Assembly: GCA_028532985.1 (NCBI GenBank)
Contig: JANCIK010000005.1
Location: forward strand, 3,354,501 to 3,418,500
Origin: Stropharia rugosoannulata
Taxonomy: Eukaryota; Basidiomycota; Agaricomycetes; Agaricales; Strophariaceae
Reading direction: 5' to 3'
Length of the DNA stretch: 64,000 nucleotides
The notes beneath the pieces were generated by a model, which was not told the DNA's origin, did no database searches, and saw only the letters and a program-made list of their open reading frames with translations. Shown here piece after piece: positions 50,526 to 62,200 of the stretch. The position numbers and the translations under genes are program-made. Each line of letters starts with the position of its first letter. Position 1 is the first letter of the stretch.

Positions 50526-52723
50526 ATGTCGAAGCGGAAGGTGAGCATCCAGCTCGTAGGCAGGAGCCGCCGCGCTGACACAAGGCGATGTTCAGGCTAG
50601 CCTTGACCTCGCTTTAGCAGTCACTGCCATCGGGAATGACAAGGAGCTCAGTCCAAGCCCAGCCCATGTTCTTCACCTTGACTGCAGCCTTTCTAATACC
50701 TTGGGCACCTATCTTGCCGAGGCCACTTCCGCGGGTGTCGTGTTTGACGCCGAAGGCTGCGATGCCGCGACATTGGACGTCTTCGACGCCTGCCATATGC
50801 AGCAGGCAGCGGCCCATGACGGAGCTCTGCAATCAGCAAGCAAAGTGGCTGATAACATTGCAATTTCTGGCTGCGCGCTAGGCGATTATGCCAGCACATC
50901 AAGTGCTTCTAAGAAGGTAAAATTAGGCATAGCCCCCATCGGAGGGGCTAACTCCTGGATGTAAGTATTTCTCAGCAGCTAAAGCCGCTCTTTCTAACAA
51001 CGGACGCTCAAGCAATAGCGCCGGCCTAGGTAAGGAAGGCCCCGTTCTAGCTTACCGCTCAGGCGCGAGCATCAAGGCTGCTGTTTCGACTGGCACTCAA
51101 GTCTCCTGCAGGGAGCCATGCGTCCAAGCTACTTCTGGAGCCTTCACTGCGCCTACCCCTGGATCAAAGTCCAGTCGAGCTAAGGAAGTCACAGGAAAGA
51201 GCAATCGTCGAGGGAAGAGCTCTCGTAGAAGCAGAGGAGGCGCTGGACTGAAGGATAGTCAAGGCAGCGCCAGCTCCTATTCTTGGGACACAGGGCGTCT
51301 GCTAAAGAGATTAATAAAGTCAGGCCAGCTATTGGAAAGCACGGCTTACTCCATTGAAGAGCATGGCGCGCATACGAAGAGCGGCTGGCAGGGACTTGCT
51401 CGAAAGGAGGCCGACAGAGACGAGATTAGAGCACTCTACGAGACTGGAGAAATCAACGACTACGTTTCTACATTCCATTTTTTGAGCTACGTAGGGTGAG
51501 ATGCCAGGCCTATCTCATGCACATACCCTATTTGCTAAATGGGACCCAACTTGTAGGAAGCCGGCCTTTGTCTTCGATAAGGACAAGCGTTTATTTGTCT
51601 ATAGGACGGAGATTTTTAAAACGCTGAGGGACCAAGCCTCTGAAGTATGCAAGGCGATTGACATTCTTCTACACCAAACCTTAAAGGACAGCAGCATGCA
51701 AAATGAGAGCAGCAAGGGCGTAAGAGGGCCGCACTTTCCTTGCATCATAGGCCATCATCGCCAGTACACATCCAGACCAGTTAGTTCCACTTCTCATTTT
51801 CTGGCTCAGCTTTTGATTGCTTTTGTCTGTCACTTCTCCACATCAGCACCCTGTCCTCACTAGCTGGCACCGGAAGAATGCAGAAGCAGTCAACTCCTTT
51901 ATCGAAACCCCAGTCATTAAGGAAATAACGTTCGTAAATGCCTTTCTAACTTTCTGACCTGAAATCAACACTAACAACCTATTTTCAACACCACCTCAGT
52001 AAAAGAGCCAACTCCATAATCACTCTCATGTTTCCTGGTGTTGCTGAGCGCTTCAAGAAGTCTGCTGAGTGGCATAAACAGCATCACGGAGTAGAGCCTC
52101 TTTTTGGCCTATTTTGGAATTTGTGCATCAACGGGATATTTCTTGGCCAAGAGGATCAGCGTGTCCACTGTCTTCCCCACGCTGACTCTCAAAACATTGT
52201 AGGAGTCTGCTTGTTAGCCATCTACCAGCTTCCAGGTATATCTCTGCCTTCCTCTTTTCGCCCCTTGCCTGACTCAAATCTGATTTTTTTCCCAGGAACT
52301 AGCTTCAACCACTCTAAAAGAAGCTGGTTGGTGCTCTGGGAGGCAGGCATAGTTATTGAGCTGCCTCCATGGACTATGCTAGCCTATCCCTCTTCTCTTT
52401 TATTTCATTTTAACATCGACATCCATGGTAAGATTCTGAGCCTGACGCCTCTCAACCAGTCTAATTCTTTTTATTTAGATTTCAAGTTTGTCACAACGGA
52501 AGGAGATGAGCCAACTCCATATAACTCTGCTCCAATCAAAGCAGGAGATGAAGCAGGCAGAGGCAGCATAGTATATTTCAACCAGGCTACAGTTTATAGG
52601 TCCTCTGAGTCGAATGGGCGGACTGTAAAACAGTTAAAAGCCCTGGGACAGGATAGCAGTGCGAACTACCCGGAATCTGTGCAGCAAGCTTTTCTTCAAA
52701 CGACTACTTTAGTACCTATGTAG
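50526..52723 (+). CDS. 2OG-Fe(II) oxygenase-like protein (TET/JBP-type candidate), right intact copy
   Basis: Eight exons (50526-50540, 50596-50960, 51013-51495, 51557-51779, 51847-51929, 52000-52235, 52296-52427, 52479-52723) give 593 residues with consistent phases. Residues 120-290 are Ser/Arg-rich and probably disordered. The C-terminal half belongs to a family very common in agaricomycetes: it has MFPGVAERF, EPLFGLFWNLC, an H450-A-D452 motif followed by an Asn, a conserved FNH...WLVLWEAGIVIELPP strand, and FHFNID with H506. H-x-D plus a His 54 residues later is the expected metal triad of 2-oxoglutarate/Fe(II) dioxygenases. Fungal TET/JBP-like DNA oxygenases have this topology and are known to travel with transposons. 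The oxygenase assignment is inference from motifs, and the TET/JBP subtype is less sure. Confidence 0.7.
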
Positions 52724-52917
52724 ATTTTGGACTACATATTTTTCTTGGGCTCTTCCTACAAAGGCTGGGCCGCTTCAATGCTATGTCTTAGAAGCAGAGC
52801 CAAACAAATGCTGTCGCAGTTCAGCGCTCAGCATGGACTCAAGCGAAAATGATTTCAAATTTAATAGGAGTTGAATCGGAGTTCTAAAAATAATTTCACT
52901 ACATTTCACTAAAGTTA

Positions 52918-53621
52918 GTGGGCTGCCGATCTCTTTGGGACCTGGGTATTCAAGCCATTTCTTTGCCCCTCACTGAAAGCTTTTACGAGAGGCTGCCATT
53001 TCCTTGGGTTTCCAAGTATATGAGCAGCCTTCAAAGCCAAATCTCCCAGCCCCTGCATTTGCGTCTATCCCTCTGGGTGTCCAGGGCATTGCTCCGCATT
53101 TCACTCCGCATGCAAACAGAGTTCTCCAGCGGCTTCATGAAGTGCCACGGATGCTTTTCCAGCGCCATTAGGATGCTCTCGGCATGTCAATCCCTTAGTT
53201 CTATTCATCTTCCGCTTACCTTGACTAGAATGCATAACTGCCTCAATAAAGTCTAATGCTAGAGCAAACGGGCGACTCTTTCAGGCTTGGGTTATCTCTG
53301 CCCGCCAACTTGGATTTTTCCTTCTCGGCTGGATTCATGAACCAGTCAAATTATCTGGAAGGCGCCTCTACCTTCAAATCAGTCCAGTTTGTGCATCCGC
53401 AACATCCTCTGCGTGTCTGCGCGTTGCCAAGGGAAAGAGCACGCTGCATGCAGCTCTTCATTGCGACATGCTCCGAGGTCGTTTCCCGCATCTTCCACGC
53501 TCGCTACAGCAAATTATCGGCGCAAATGCGCGTCGTACTCTGCGGGCGCGGAAGTTTGAGCTCACCCTCATGCTTATGGCATGATGAAGAGGGGCTCTAC
53601 TGCGGCGCGGAGGTGAGTTAG
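52918..53621 (+). CDS. uncertain coding region, right copy
   Basis: Mirror of 13461-14165. The second frame differs at its N-terminal end because of a small indel near 53325, which here joins the frame starting at 53256 to the C-terminal Cys/Trp segment. Confidence 0.3.
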
Positions 53622-53882
53622 GCGCCAATTCAGATCACAAATTGTAGGCGTTTATAAACATCCTTTACAGTTTGTCTGCAGCACGTCCCCTTGTGGCGGC
53701 CGCCGTGGGCGAGAGCTCGGGCAGACAAGATTATGGGGTCTCCATCTACCTTATGACTGCATTTAGACTCGGACTTCAAGCAGTCATTTTTCTGCAGCCG
53801 CGCAGTTTCGCAACAAGGCATGAATGATGCGCCTTGTTTGTTTAATCCACCGCTGCATTCACATTCACGCTCTGCATATCTC

Positions 53883-54360
53883 GTGACTACTAGCGATCTG
53901 AATCGCAACCCCTTGTACACCTTCTGTGCGATCCGCACTCCAAATCTCCCTTCATGTGGCTTGGGGTCAGCAATACTTTGACAGCGCCTGCTTCCAGAAG
54001 TATCGACCGCCTCTCAATGCGAGGCATGCATAAAGTCATCTTGTTCCCCAGATCTTAGTAATTGTTTTCGTATTCAGAGCGCACTCACTTTGCTTCCAAC
54101 CCTAACCATCTCAGCGTCCAGGCCTTCTGGAAAGGGGCGCGCATGCGCCTGGCATATACGCTGCCGTCCGAGATAATAAATTGGATTAGGTCGGGTGTTC
54201 GTTGTCCTTTGTCTCAAACGAGACCTCCATTATTTGAACCAAGATGTTTCTAGAAGTCACTAGTCTTCTGTAGCTGATGGGAAGGAAATGCCTCTCCTGG
54301 GAAACCAGTCCCTTGCCTTACTGAATCAGCAAGGTTTGAAGCTAGGAATTGCCAGTGCAT
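53883..54360 (-). pseudogene. RPA1-N-like OB-fold candidate, right copy (frameshifted)
   Basis: Mirror of 12715-13192. A five-cytosine run of the left copy is three bases here, near residue 20, which moves the frame to an early stop. The downstream part of the exon remains readable in another frame. Confidence 0.35.
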
Positions 54361-54514
54361 CGATTGCAGCAGAGCCGCGCAATTGATTTCGCCCCCTTGG
54401 GCCTTGATGGTGGTGAGTGTTTCTTCATCGGTTAAGTGCCATAAATAGCACTCCCAAAGCCAGATCTATGATAAGAATTATGTCAACTCTTATTGAAACC
54501 ATCTCTGCCACCTA

Positions 54515-54714
54515 CGTCATTAATGCGATTCTGCAAAGAGAGCGACTTAGCCCAATCTTGTGCAGCTGACCAGCCGAAGAGCATGTTCTCTTGTGCTTCG
54601 TATGAAAATAGAGTTGCATCCATTACTGTGAACAAGATGAGCTTCTATAATGCGAAGAGGAAAGGAAAACGCTCAAACCAGGTGAGTAAGTTCAGCTTGC
54701 TGCCGATCTGTTAA
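54515..54714 (+). CDS. small uncertain exon, right copy
   Basis: Mirror of the exon at 12361-12561 with identical predicted peptide and splice donor. It lies about 370 bp upstream of the right transposase copy, in the same direction. Confidence 0.3.
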
Positions 54715-55085
54715 AAGCAAACACTTATATGCCTGCGCGACGCGCCGCAGTCCTTGACTAGCGCCTTTGACCTTGGGTCTGCATTGTGACGCATACTCAT
54801 ACTGTGCTTGCGCTGCCTGTGCATTCCGTCATGCCTGATTATCCTGCGGAGCGCTTGCCATCGCCACTTTCGTTAGAGACTCCGCAAGCGCGGAACTACT
54901 GCCGTATAAGTATAAAGTAATTATCGCAGAGATTTCGCAGCAGACTCGAAGGAGGGGCGCTTCGTCTTGTACTTTTACGTCATTAAATATAGTATTGACT
55001 ACTCCTATTGCGCATTGCTGCGGTGGCTTTGTCGTAAGTGTCTGAGGATGCTGAAGGGAGCATCCGAAATTTAACTGGATGATAA

Positions 55086-58000
55086 ATGCAAGACAGCCTA
55101 TCTTTAAAAGCTTTCCATGCCATTGCTGCTACCTGCACGCTCTACCTCAACTGCCTACAGAGCACCGCTTCCTTTATGCCCCAGGAATTTTCTTGCATCC
55201 CATCTTGCGGAAAACTATTTCCTAAATTTGGCTCATTATCCAAACACAAACGCTCTTGCGCATATGTTTTAGCCAGTCGCAAGCAGTGTCTAGCCTTACA
55301 GTCTTCTAGAATCGAGCTCGCAACGCCTGTAGATCTTCGACGAAGGCGCTTCAATGTGCGTTCACATTTTCCTTCAACTGCCTGCGCAATTGATACTGAC
55401 GGCAAGCCCATGTGCCAGTCTCTAATTCGCGACGAGCACAGCCAGTCGCCTGGACCTATGCAGCCTTTAACTGCTGCGACTACAAGTGCAGCTGGGCCTT
55501 CGGTAACTCTCCAAGCGACGCCTATTCCAGAAAGCTCAATTGGCACGAGCGAAGCTTTGCCCGCTACCATGCTCACGGAAGCCGGCCGCCCCAGGCACAA
55601 TCATCGACTTCCCGCTCCATTTGCTGACAGACCCCCTGAGCCACTTGCTCCAGCTGATGCAGCTGAGCCCGAGCGCCTGGCGCCGTTGGCAGGGCTTTGT
55701 TAGCGAAGTGCAATCAACTGGTCACTGCAGCAAATCGCTTTGGTCTCTTTAGGTCCTATGAATGGCGCCAACTTATGATCCAAGTGGCCAGCTCTCTTTG
55801 GAAGAGTTAGCAAACATGCCTGAGACCTCTGCCTCTAACAGCGCCTCTTCCAACAGCGGGAAGAGCCTCACCCTCCATACTGGCCCTTTTCAAACATTAC
55901 AATCTGGCGAACACTGTCTTGGATGAACAACGGCACAACAACAAAATCTGAAGGCGAAGTCACATCTTTTGTGAAGAGCGTCATCCAACAACCGGATTTC
56001 GACGTGGGCCATTTCAACAATTTTGATGCTCATCGAGAAAACTGCAGGTTTGACAAGGCTTTAGCTGCCACCGACTCTATCAAGAGTCAATTCATGACAT
56101 CTTCGGTGGACATTCTTGTGCCATCAGGAAGCCCCAATGTTTTGCCTCAAATATTTAGTGTGCCGGGCCTCCTTCATCGCAGCCTGACTGCTGTGATAGT
56201 TGAAGCCTTTCAGGACCGCCTCTCGCACTTGCTACACTACTCTCCATTCGAATTATACCACTGGCAGGGCACAGTTACTGATCAAGTCCAGCGTGTCTAT
56301 GGGGAACTCTTCACCTCAGATTCATTTCTTGCCCAACATGAGCAACTACAGAAGCATGGGAAGCTACCCCCAGAATCCATAGGCTGTAAACTAGAAAAGA
56401 CGATCGCAGCCCTAATGATCTCTTCAGATGGGACTCATCTGACAAACTTTGGAAACGCCAAAGCCTGGCCTATCTACCTCATGCTCGGAAATCTATCGAA
56501 ATATATTCGCTGCAAACCTAGGTCAGGAGCAATGCATCATTTGGCCTACATACCCACAGTAAGATGCTTGACTAATTTTTCTTATTATGCTTACCACTAC
56601 TGTAGCTGCCGGACTCCTTTTGCGACATGGCTTCAAAATCACATGCTAAATGGCGAACTCAAAAGGAGGAGATCCTGACTCATTGTAGACGGGAATTAAT
56701 GCATGCGATATGGACGAAACTGCTTGACGATGAATTTCTTCACTTTTATCATTATGGAGTGGTTATAAAGTGTAGCGACGGAATTGAAAGAAGGATATAT
56801 CCTCGCTTCTTCACATACTCAGCAGACTATCCTGAAAAGTGAGTTTTTACTTTCTGAGTATGATACAGCCTACTCATCTGTATTAAAGAGTTCTACTTGC
56901 AACTATTAGGCCAAAAGGCCTATGTCCATGCCCTAGATGCCTTACGCCTAAATCCCATATGGACCGCCTGGGAATGAAGCGGGACATACAAGCCAGGCTT
57001 TCCCATCTTAGGAACTATATGCCCTGGAAGGTTGAAGCTGCTCGTGACTCTATTTATAGACTGGCTCTTGGAATTCGTAGTCAGGCTGTCGAGAACTTGC
57101 TGAAAAGCTTTTCAGGAGTCCCTACTATTGTAAGTCTTCTACTTTGTATGCAAGTCATGTCTAATGCCTTATATAAGAATGCTTTCGCAGATCGCTTAGG
57201 GCCTGACTACAATCCGTCTGAGATGCTGGTGCCTGATCTTTTGCATGAATTCGAACTTGGAGTTTGGAAAACCCTGTTCGCGCACCTTATCCGACTTCTT
57301 CATGCTTCAGGAAAGGTATTGATGATCGCGTTGTTGAGCTTGATAGAAGGTTTGTAAGTTCATCTAAAAGCATCTTCTTCTGACTTTTTGTAATCTTAGA
57401 TTTAGAGACATTCAGTCCTTTGGAAGCAACACTGTCAGAAGATTTTCAGATAATGTCTCTGAAATGAAAAGGCTTGCGGCTAGGGACTTCGAAGACATCT
57501 TGCAGGTCAGGAATACTTCTCCTTCAAAACAAGTGCTCAAACTGAAAATATAACAGTGCGCCATTCCAGCTTTTGAAGGACTTCTGGATCCACCACATAA
57601 TGGCCGTCTCATGAAACTACTCTACCGTACGGCCGAGCTGCACTGCTTTCTCAAGCTGCGCCTGCATACCCAGGAAACTCTAGATCAGACTGATTCCCTT
57701 ATTTCTGAATTTGGGAGTCTCATGAGACAGTTTCGCGATACTACATGCGCAACTCTGGAAACAGTGGAACTTCCAAAGGAAAAAGTGGCTCGCCTCCGTC
57801 GAGAGGGGGCTAGCTTAAGCAGCTCAGATAACATTTCAAGGCAAGCCCAAAATAAAGCTGCTGCCAAAAAGAAAGGGCTGAATATATCAACTACAAAATT
57901 CCATGCCCTTGGCGACTATGTTCAACATATACGCAAGTATGGTACAACCGACTCATACACAACCCAACTAGTAAGTGAAGATACAATCAAAATCCCTGTG

Positions 58001-59222
58001 ATTGTTCAAAATTTGATTTATATTAGGGTGAAGTTGCTCATGCGCCCGTCAAAAGGGCCTACTCCATGACAAATAAAAGAAATGCACTAAAACAAATGAG
58101 CAATAGGCATATGCGCCAGCGAATACTTAAAAGCCGAGTAGAGCTAGAGGAAGATGAAGAAGCCAGCAAGCCAGAGCATTTATCCAAGCATCATGTAATT
58201 TCTCACACACGTCACAATCCCTTGAACATCTTTGCTTTTGTTCAAGATGGGGATCCTGCTAAAAAGGCATAATGCCAGTCTACTCCAATTTGTACATGCC
58301 CTGATTTTTGCCTTGACAGGGCTTCATTCCGAAACTACAAGATCATCTGCTTGGTCGACTGCTCAATAAGGACTTTGATGGAGATGATCCTGATACTTTC
58401 ACAAACGAGGAAAGGAACACAATACGCTTAAGGAACTCTACTATATACAGGCATTACACTGCAAGAATTAACTACACCACATATGACATAAGGAGGGATT
58501 TTGACACCATCAATCCGAAAACTCGCCCATATATAATGATGGCTTGTCCTTCTATTGAATCTGGAACTGATGGACATGCATTCTGGTATGCGCAAGTCCT
58601 AGGCATTTTCCATGCAGACGTTCAACACACTGGGAGTAAGTCTACTACAGGCTTTACATGGCACCAGATGGATTTCTTGTGGGTAAGATGGCTAGGTGCT
58701 GAACCAGGGGTGTCACATGGCAGAGGAATTGCGAAACTTCCTATGATTGGCTTCGTGCCGAAGAAGATGACTTAGCGTTTGGCTTCCTGGACCCTAGCCT
58801 AGTCATTAGAGGCTGCCACTTGATACCTGCTTTCAAGAATGCACGCACAGGCTCACTTCTGAACACTGAGCAGCCAACAGAGGCTAGGTCAAGCGGACAG
58901 ACGTCTGACTGGGTTAACTACTATGTTGGAATGTGCGTACACCCAGTGTATGATTCCAGCCTCCTGAAACTAACACTAAGTTACTTTCAGCTTTGTTGAC
59001 AGAGATATGTTCATGCGTTTCTGTGGCACGGGTGTAGGGCATTGCGAGAGGACATCTGCTCAACTTGAAGACCTCGGAGCCATGGGGTCTGCCGCTAGCT
59101 TTGACTCCGATTCAGAAGTCAACAGTGAAGGGGATGGGTCTACAGGCCAGAGTGATTCGGAAGATGATGAAACAGACAGCGAAGGAGTTTTTGATTCCGA
59201 TGGAGGATACGATGATTTGTAA
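55086..59222 (+). pseudogene. Plavaka/KDZ-class DDE transposase, right copy (several frameshifts)
   Basis: Mirror copy of the gene at 7849-11989. Exons inferred from splice sites and family alignment are 55086-56558, 56606-56838, 56910-57129, 57178-57353, 57406-57505, 57557-57970, 58027-58266, 58320-58932 and 58991-59222. The intron at 58267-58319 begins with GC instead of GT in both arms. Compared with the left copy, single bases are missing near 55672, 55767, 55860, 57309 and 58757, each breaking the frame. At 58051-58054 this copy has the four-base run that keeps the frame open. The acidic tail and stop at 59220 are intact. If the indels are assembly errors this is a functional gene; if real, it is a fresh pseudogene. 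Confidence 0.8.
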
Positions 59223-62200
59223 ACCTGCTCTTCATTTTCTATATAACAAGTTTCTAGTCTACAATCTCTGCAGCCGCAGTGGATAACATGCAAATGGTCT
59301 GCCCCAACCGCCCTCAAAGAATACAAGATATGCTGTCCAGAGCCCCAATAAACAAGTCTTTTTGAGTATAATACAAACACCAGCATTACTATGAGTACTT
59401 ATCAGGCAGAAGCCATCTCCTCACGTTCTTCCTAAACACCGACGCCACTGCGGAATGCCCGCCCCCTCTACTATTGACACCGTGATTTTCTAAAGGAAGT
59501 CTAGTACTGGTCCTGTAATCTGCCTCCTATCTCCAGGTCGGACACACACTGGGGATGGCCTCAGCACTGTCTGCGATGCGCAGACGCACTGGACCCTCCT
59601 GGGGGCTACCATCGACACAGAGGAGCTGAAACTGACCCTTCCCATTCCAGTAACTCCACGCTAGGGACTACATAGCGAATCTTCCAAGTCCATCTTCCCA
59701 ATGTTTGGCGGCACTTGGTCTAAAGCTCTGCCAATACGGTCTCTTGCCAGGTACTTGGCAACCTAGTGAAACTTATACCCGACTGCTTTGAGCTGCTCAG
59801 GCTGGATCATGCCCGGGAGGAAACTTCGCGCCTACGGGTTTGCGCCGTGCCAAAGTCTGCGATTGGCAAAGGGACTCGGAAGTAAGGCAAATAGGCAGGA
59901 TATGGCTGAGGAGGTAGGAGGGAACACACGGATTGTCTCATGATTCAGCACGAATATGATACCTAGCTTCCTTTCAAAGGCTGTGCTCGCACAGTCTCTG
60001 GTCGGACGTTGCGGCGCTTGTAGCAAGGCTTTTCTGTAGGCTACTGGCAGTCGCGCTGGATAGGTCTCCATAGTGCGTGTGGGAGCACGCACCGCACCTT
60101 GCGCCATCTGCCAATGCGCACCACCCTGATGTCGCTCATGGGGGGATCATAGAGCCCTGCCGAGGGAGTGAGCATATCGTCGCACAACCATCCGGGTATT
60201 ACGCGCGCGGGCGGAGCTGCTCGCCGCCGTGGATGGCAACCTAATTTGAGGCAACGCGAAGCGCTTATCTTGAAGTTGCAGCCAGGCTGACAAAAGGATG
60301 ATGGCAAAGTATGAGTGGCCATTTTCTTCTTCTGAATCATGGTCTTTTTATGGGATTCATCACGTCTTATATTTTATTCACATTTTCTTTTCTTTTGGTT
60401 TGCTACGGTTTGGACGCGCTATCGCCGCCTTCAATAATTTGCTCCGGATTCATCACACGCGAGTTATTTGCACATTTTCTGTGAGCGTAAATGCACTTAC
60501 CCTGGAAGGCTGGCCTGGGGACTAGGACGCCTAAGTTGCTCCAGCATTTCTCTGCATCCAAATAGGGACGTTTCAAGAAATAACATGTTTGAATCCCCAA
60601 ACAAATCGCAGCTACGCGCAATTAACACAAACTTCACCTGCCAGGAAGTGCCGCTGTGCAACTTCTTATTTTTATTTTCTGACTCCACTAAGAATTAAAT
60701 ATCAAACATTAAGTGCTTACGTAATATAGTCCAATATTAATACGCTATAGGCAATGATGACATAAACATCTCGTCTACCCTCAACACACAAAGCTATCAC
60801 TATCGAGTCTATCTAGTCTGGTTCGATAATTACTGTGGTGAAAAGGCTCTGCGGGAGCACAAATGGCGGAGGTTGTCTGTCGACACGTGAAGACAATCCC
60901 CTGTGCTTCTCCAATGCATTGTGTTTCCGGTAGAGAAACATCTTTCGAAATTCTCCTTCTCCGATGTCGCCTTCACGGATCAGCTCAGTAGAGCTCCTCT
61001 CCCCTCTATCTCGGCCCTCTTCTGGGCTTCGCGCTATCCTCCCAACCTCTATAAACTGCGCTCACCACTGGCCATAGTCTATGGGCATGGTAGGCCGCCA
61101 ATATCCAGTAGCTCCACTGCCTCTTGCAAGTTGTGTGCTGCCCTGAACAAGCTTTGAATGACCCCCTACTCATCGTCGCAGTCCGGATACAAGGTCAGTT
61201 TCAACCTTTGCTCAGGGACATGCCACTAGTTCATATTACGAGCAGCCCAGCAGCAGCAACACGTGTAAAAGAGTGAAGACTACGTGCTGATATTCCACCA
61301 GGCCATCAACGATAGCGTTTGGTGATCAACATGACAGCTTTGTGATATCCTCCGACCAACCGTATCTTTGCAGCGTGCGACAGCTTGATTGATTGATTGA
61401 TTATATCGCTGGGTGATGTCGTACGCGCGGTACGCGCATTAAAGACGACTGATGCTGCGAGAAACCGAGGACTCGTCGCCTGAATTGGAGTCGGCACTGC
61501 AGGGGAACTTTAGGTCTTGCATGAGCCCGCGTTGGCTTTGGTTTTGCGGTTGTGCTGACGGGGATGAGGGGAGTGTCTGGTTGTAGCAGACCAACTCCAT
61601 AGCGTGCTCCACGGGTGAGGCTCAAGTTTAGCAACAACTTACAAATTGTTGTCTGGACTGTGGAGTGTTGCTTTGGGGAAGAGGAGAACGCCGCATCCTC
61701 TTCTTGTCGGGATGCGGGCTTGCCGTTGTTGGTGGATTATACAAGGTGGGTAATCTTCGTTGTAAATCCCTTACACGTCTTTTCCGTGGTCTGCAAGCAC
61801 AGTCAGTCAATCATTTCTCATGGACGTGCCGCTAACGGATACATTTTTAGGTTAACGACGACAGCAACGACTACGTTGGGGTAGTGATGGCGAGGCACCT
61901 GCCTTCTTATCAACGAGTTCTACCCAGAGAGCAATGACGACAGCCACAAATACATGAAGCTTATAACGACGGGCTGCTACTTCGCCAACGACGACATAAG
62001 GTCCATACGTGCATACCTAGCCCTTCCAGCGCTATTGTTGGAGTTACAACGTAAAACCGATTTTTGAATAACTTGTTAATGGGACTCTGGAAAACTTCTA
62101 AATATTTGCACCTGAGATGGCGGGAACCATTGTTCTCTATGGTAAGCAGCAGGAGGCTACACTGGGTAGTAATGTGCCCTGACCCTGACGCATTGTATTT

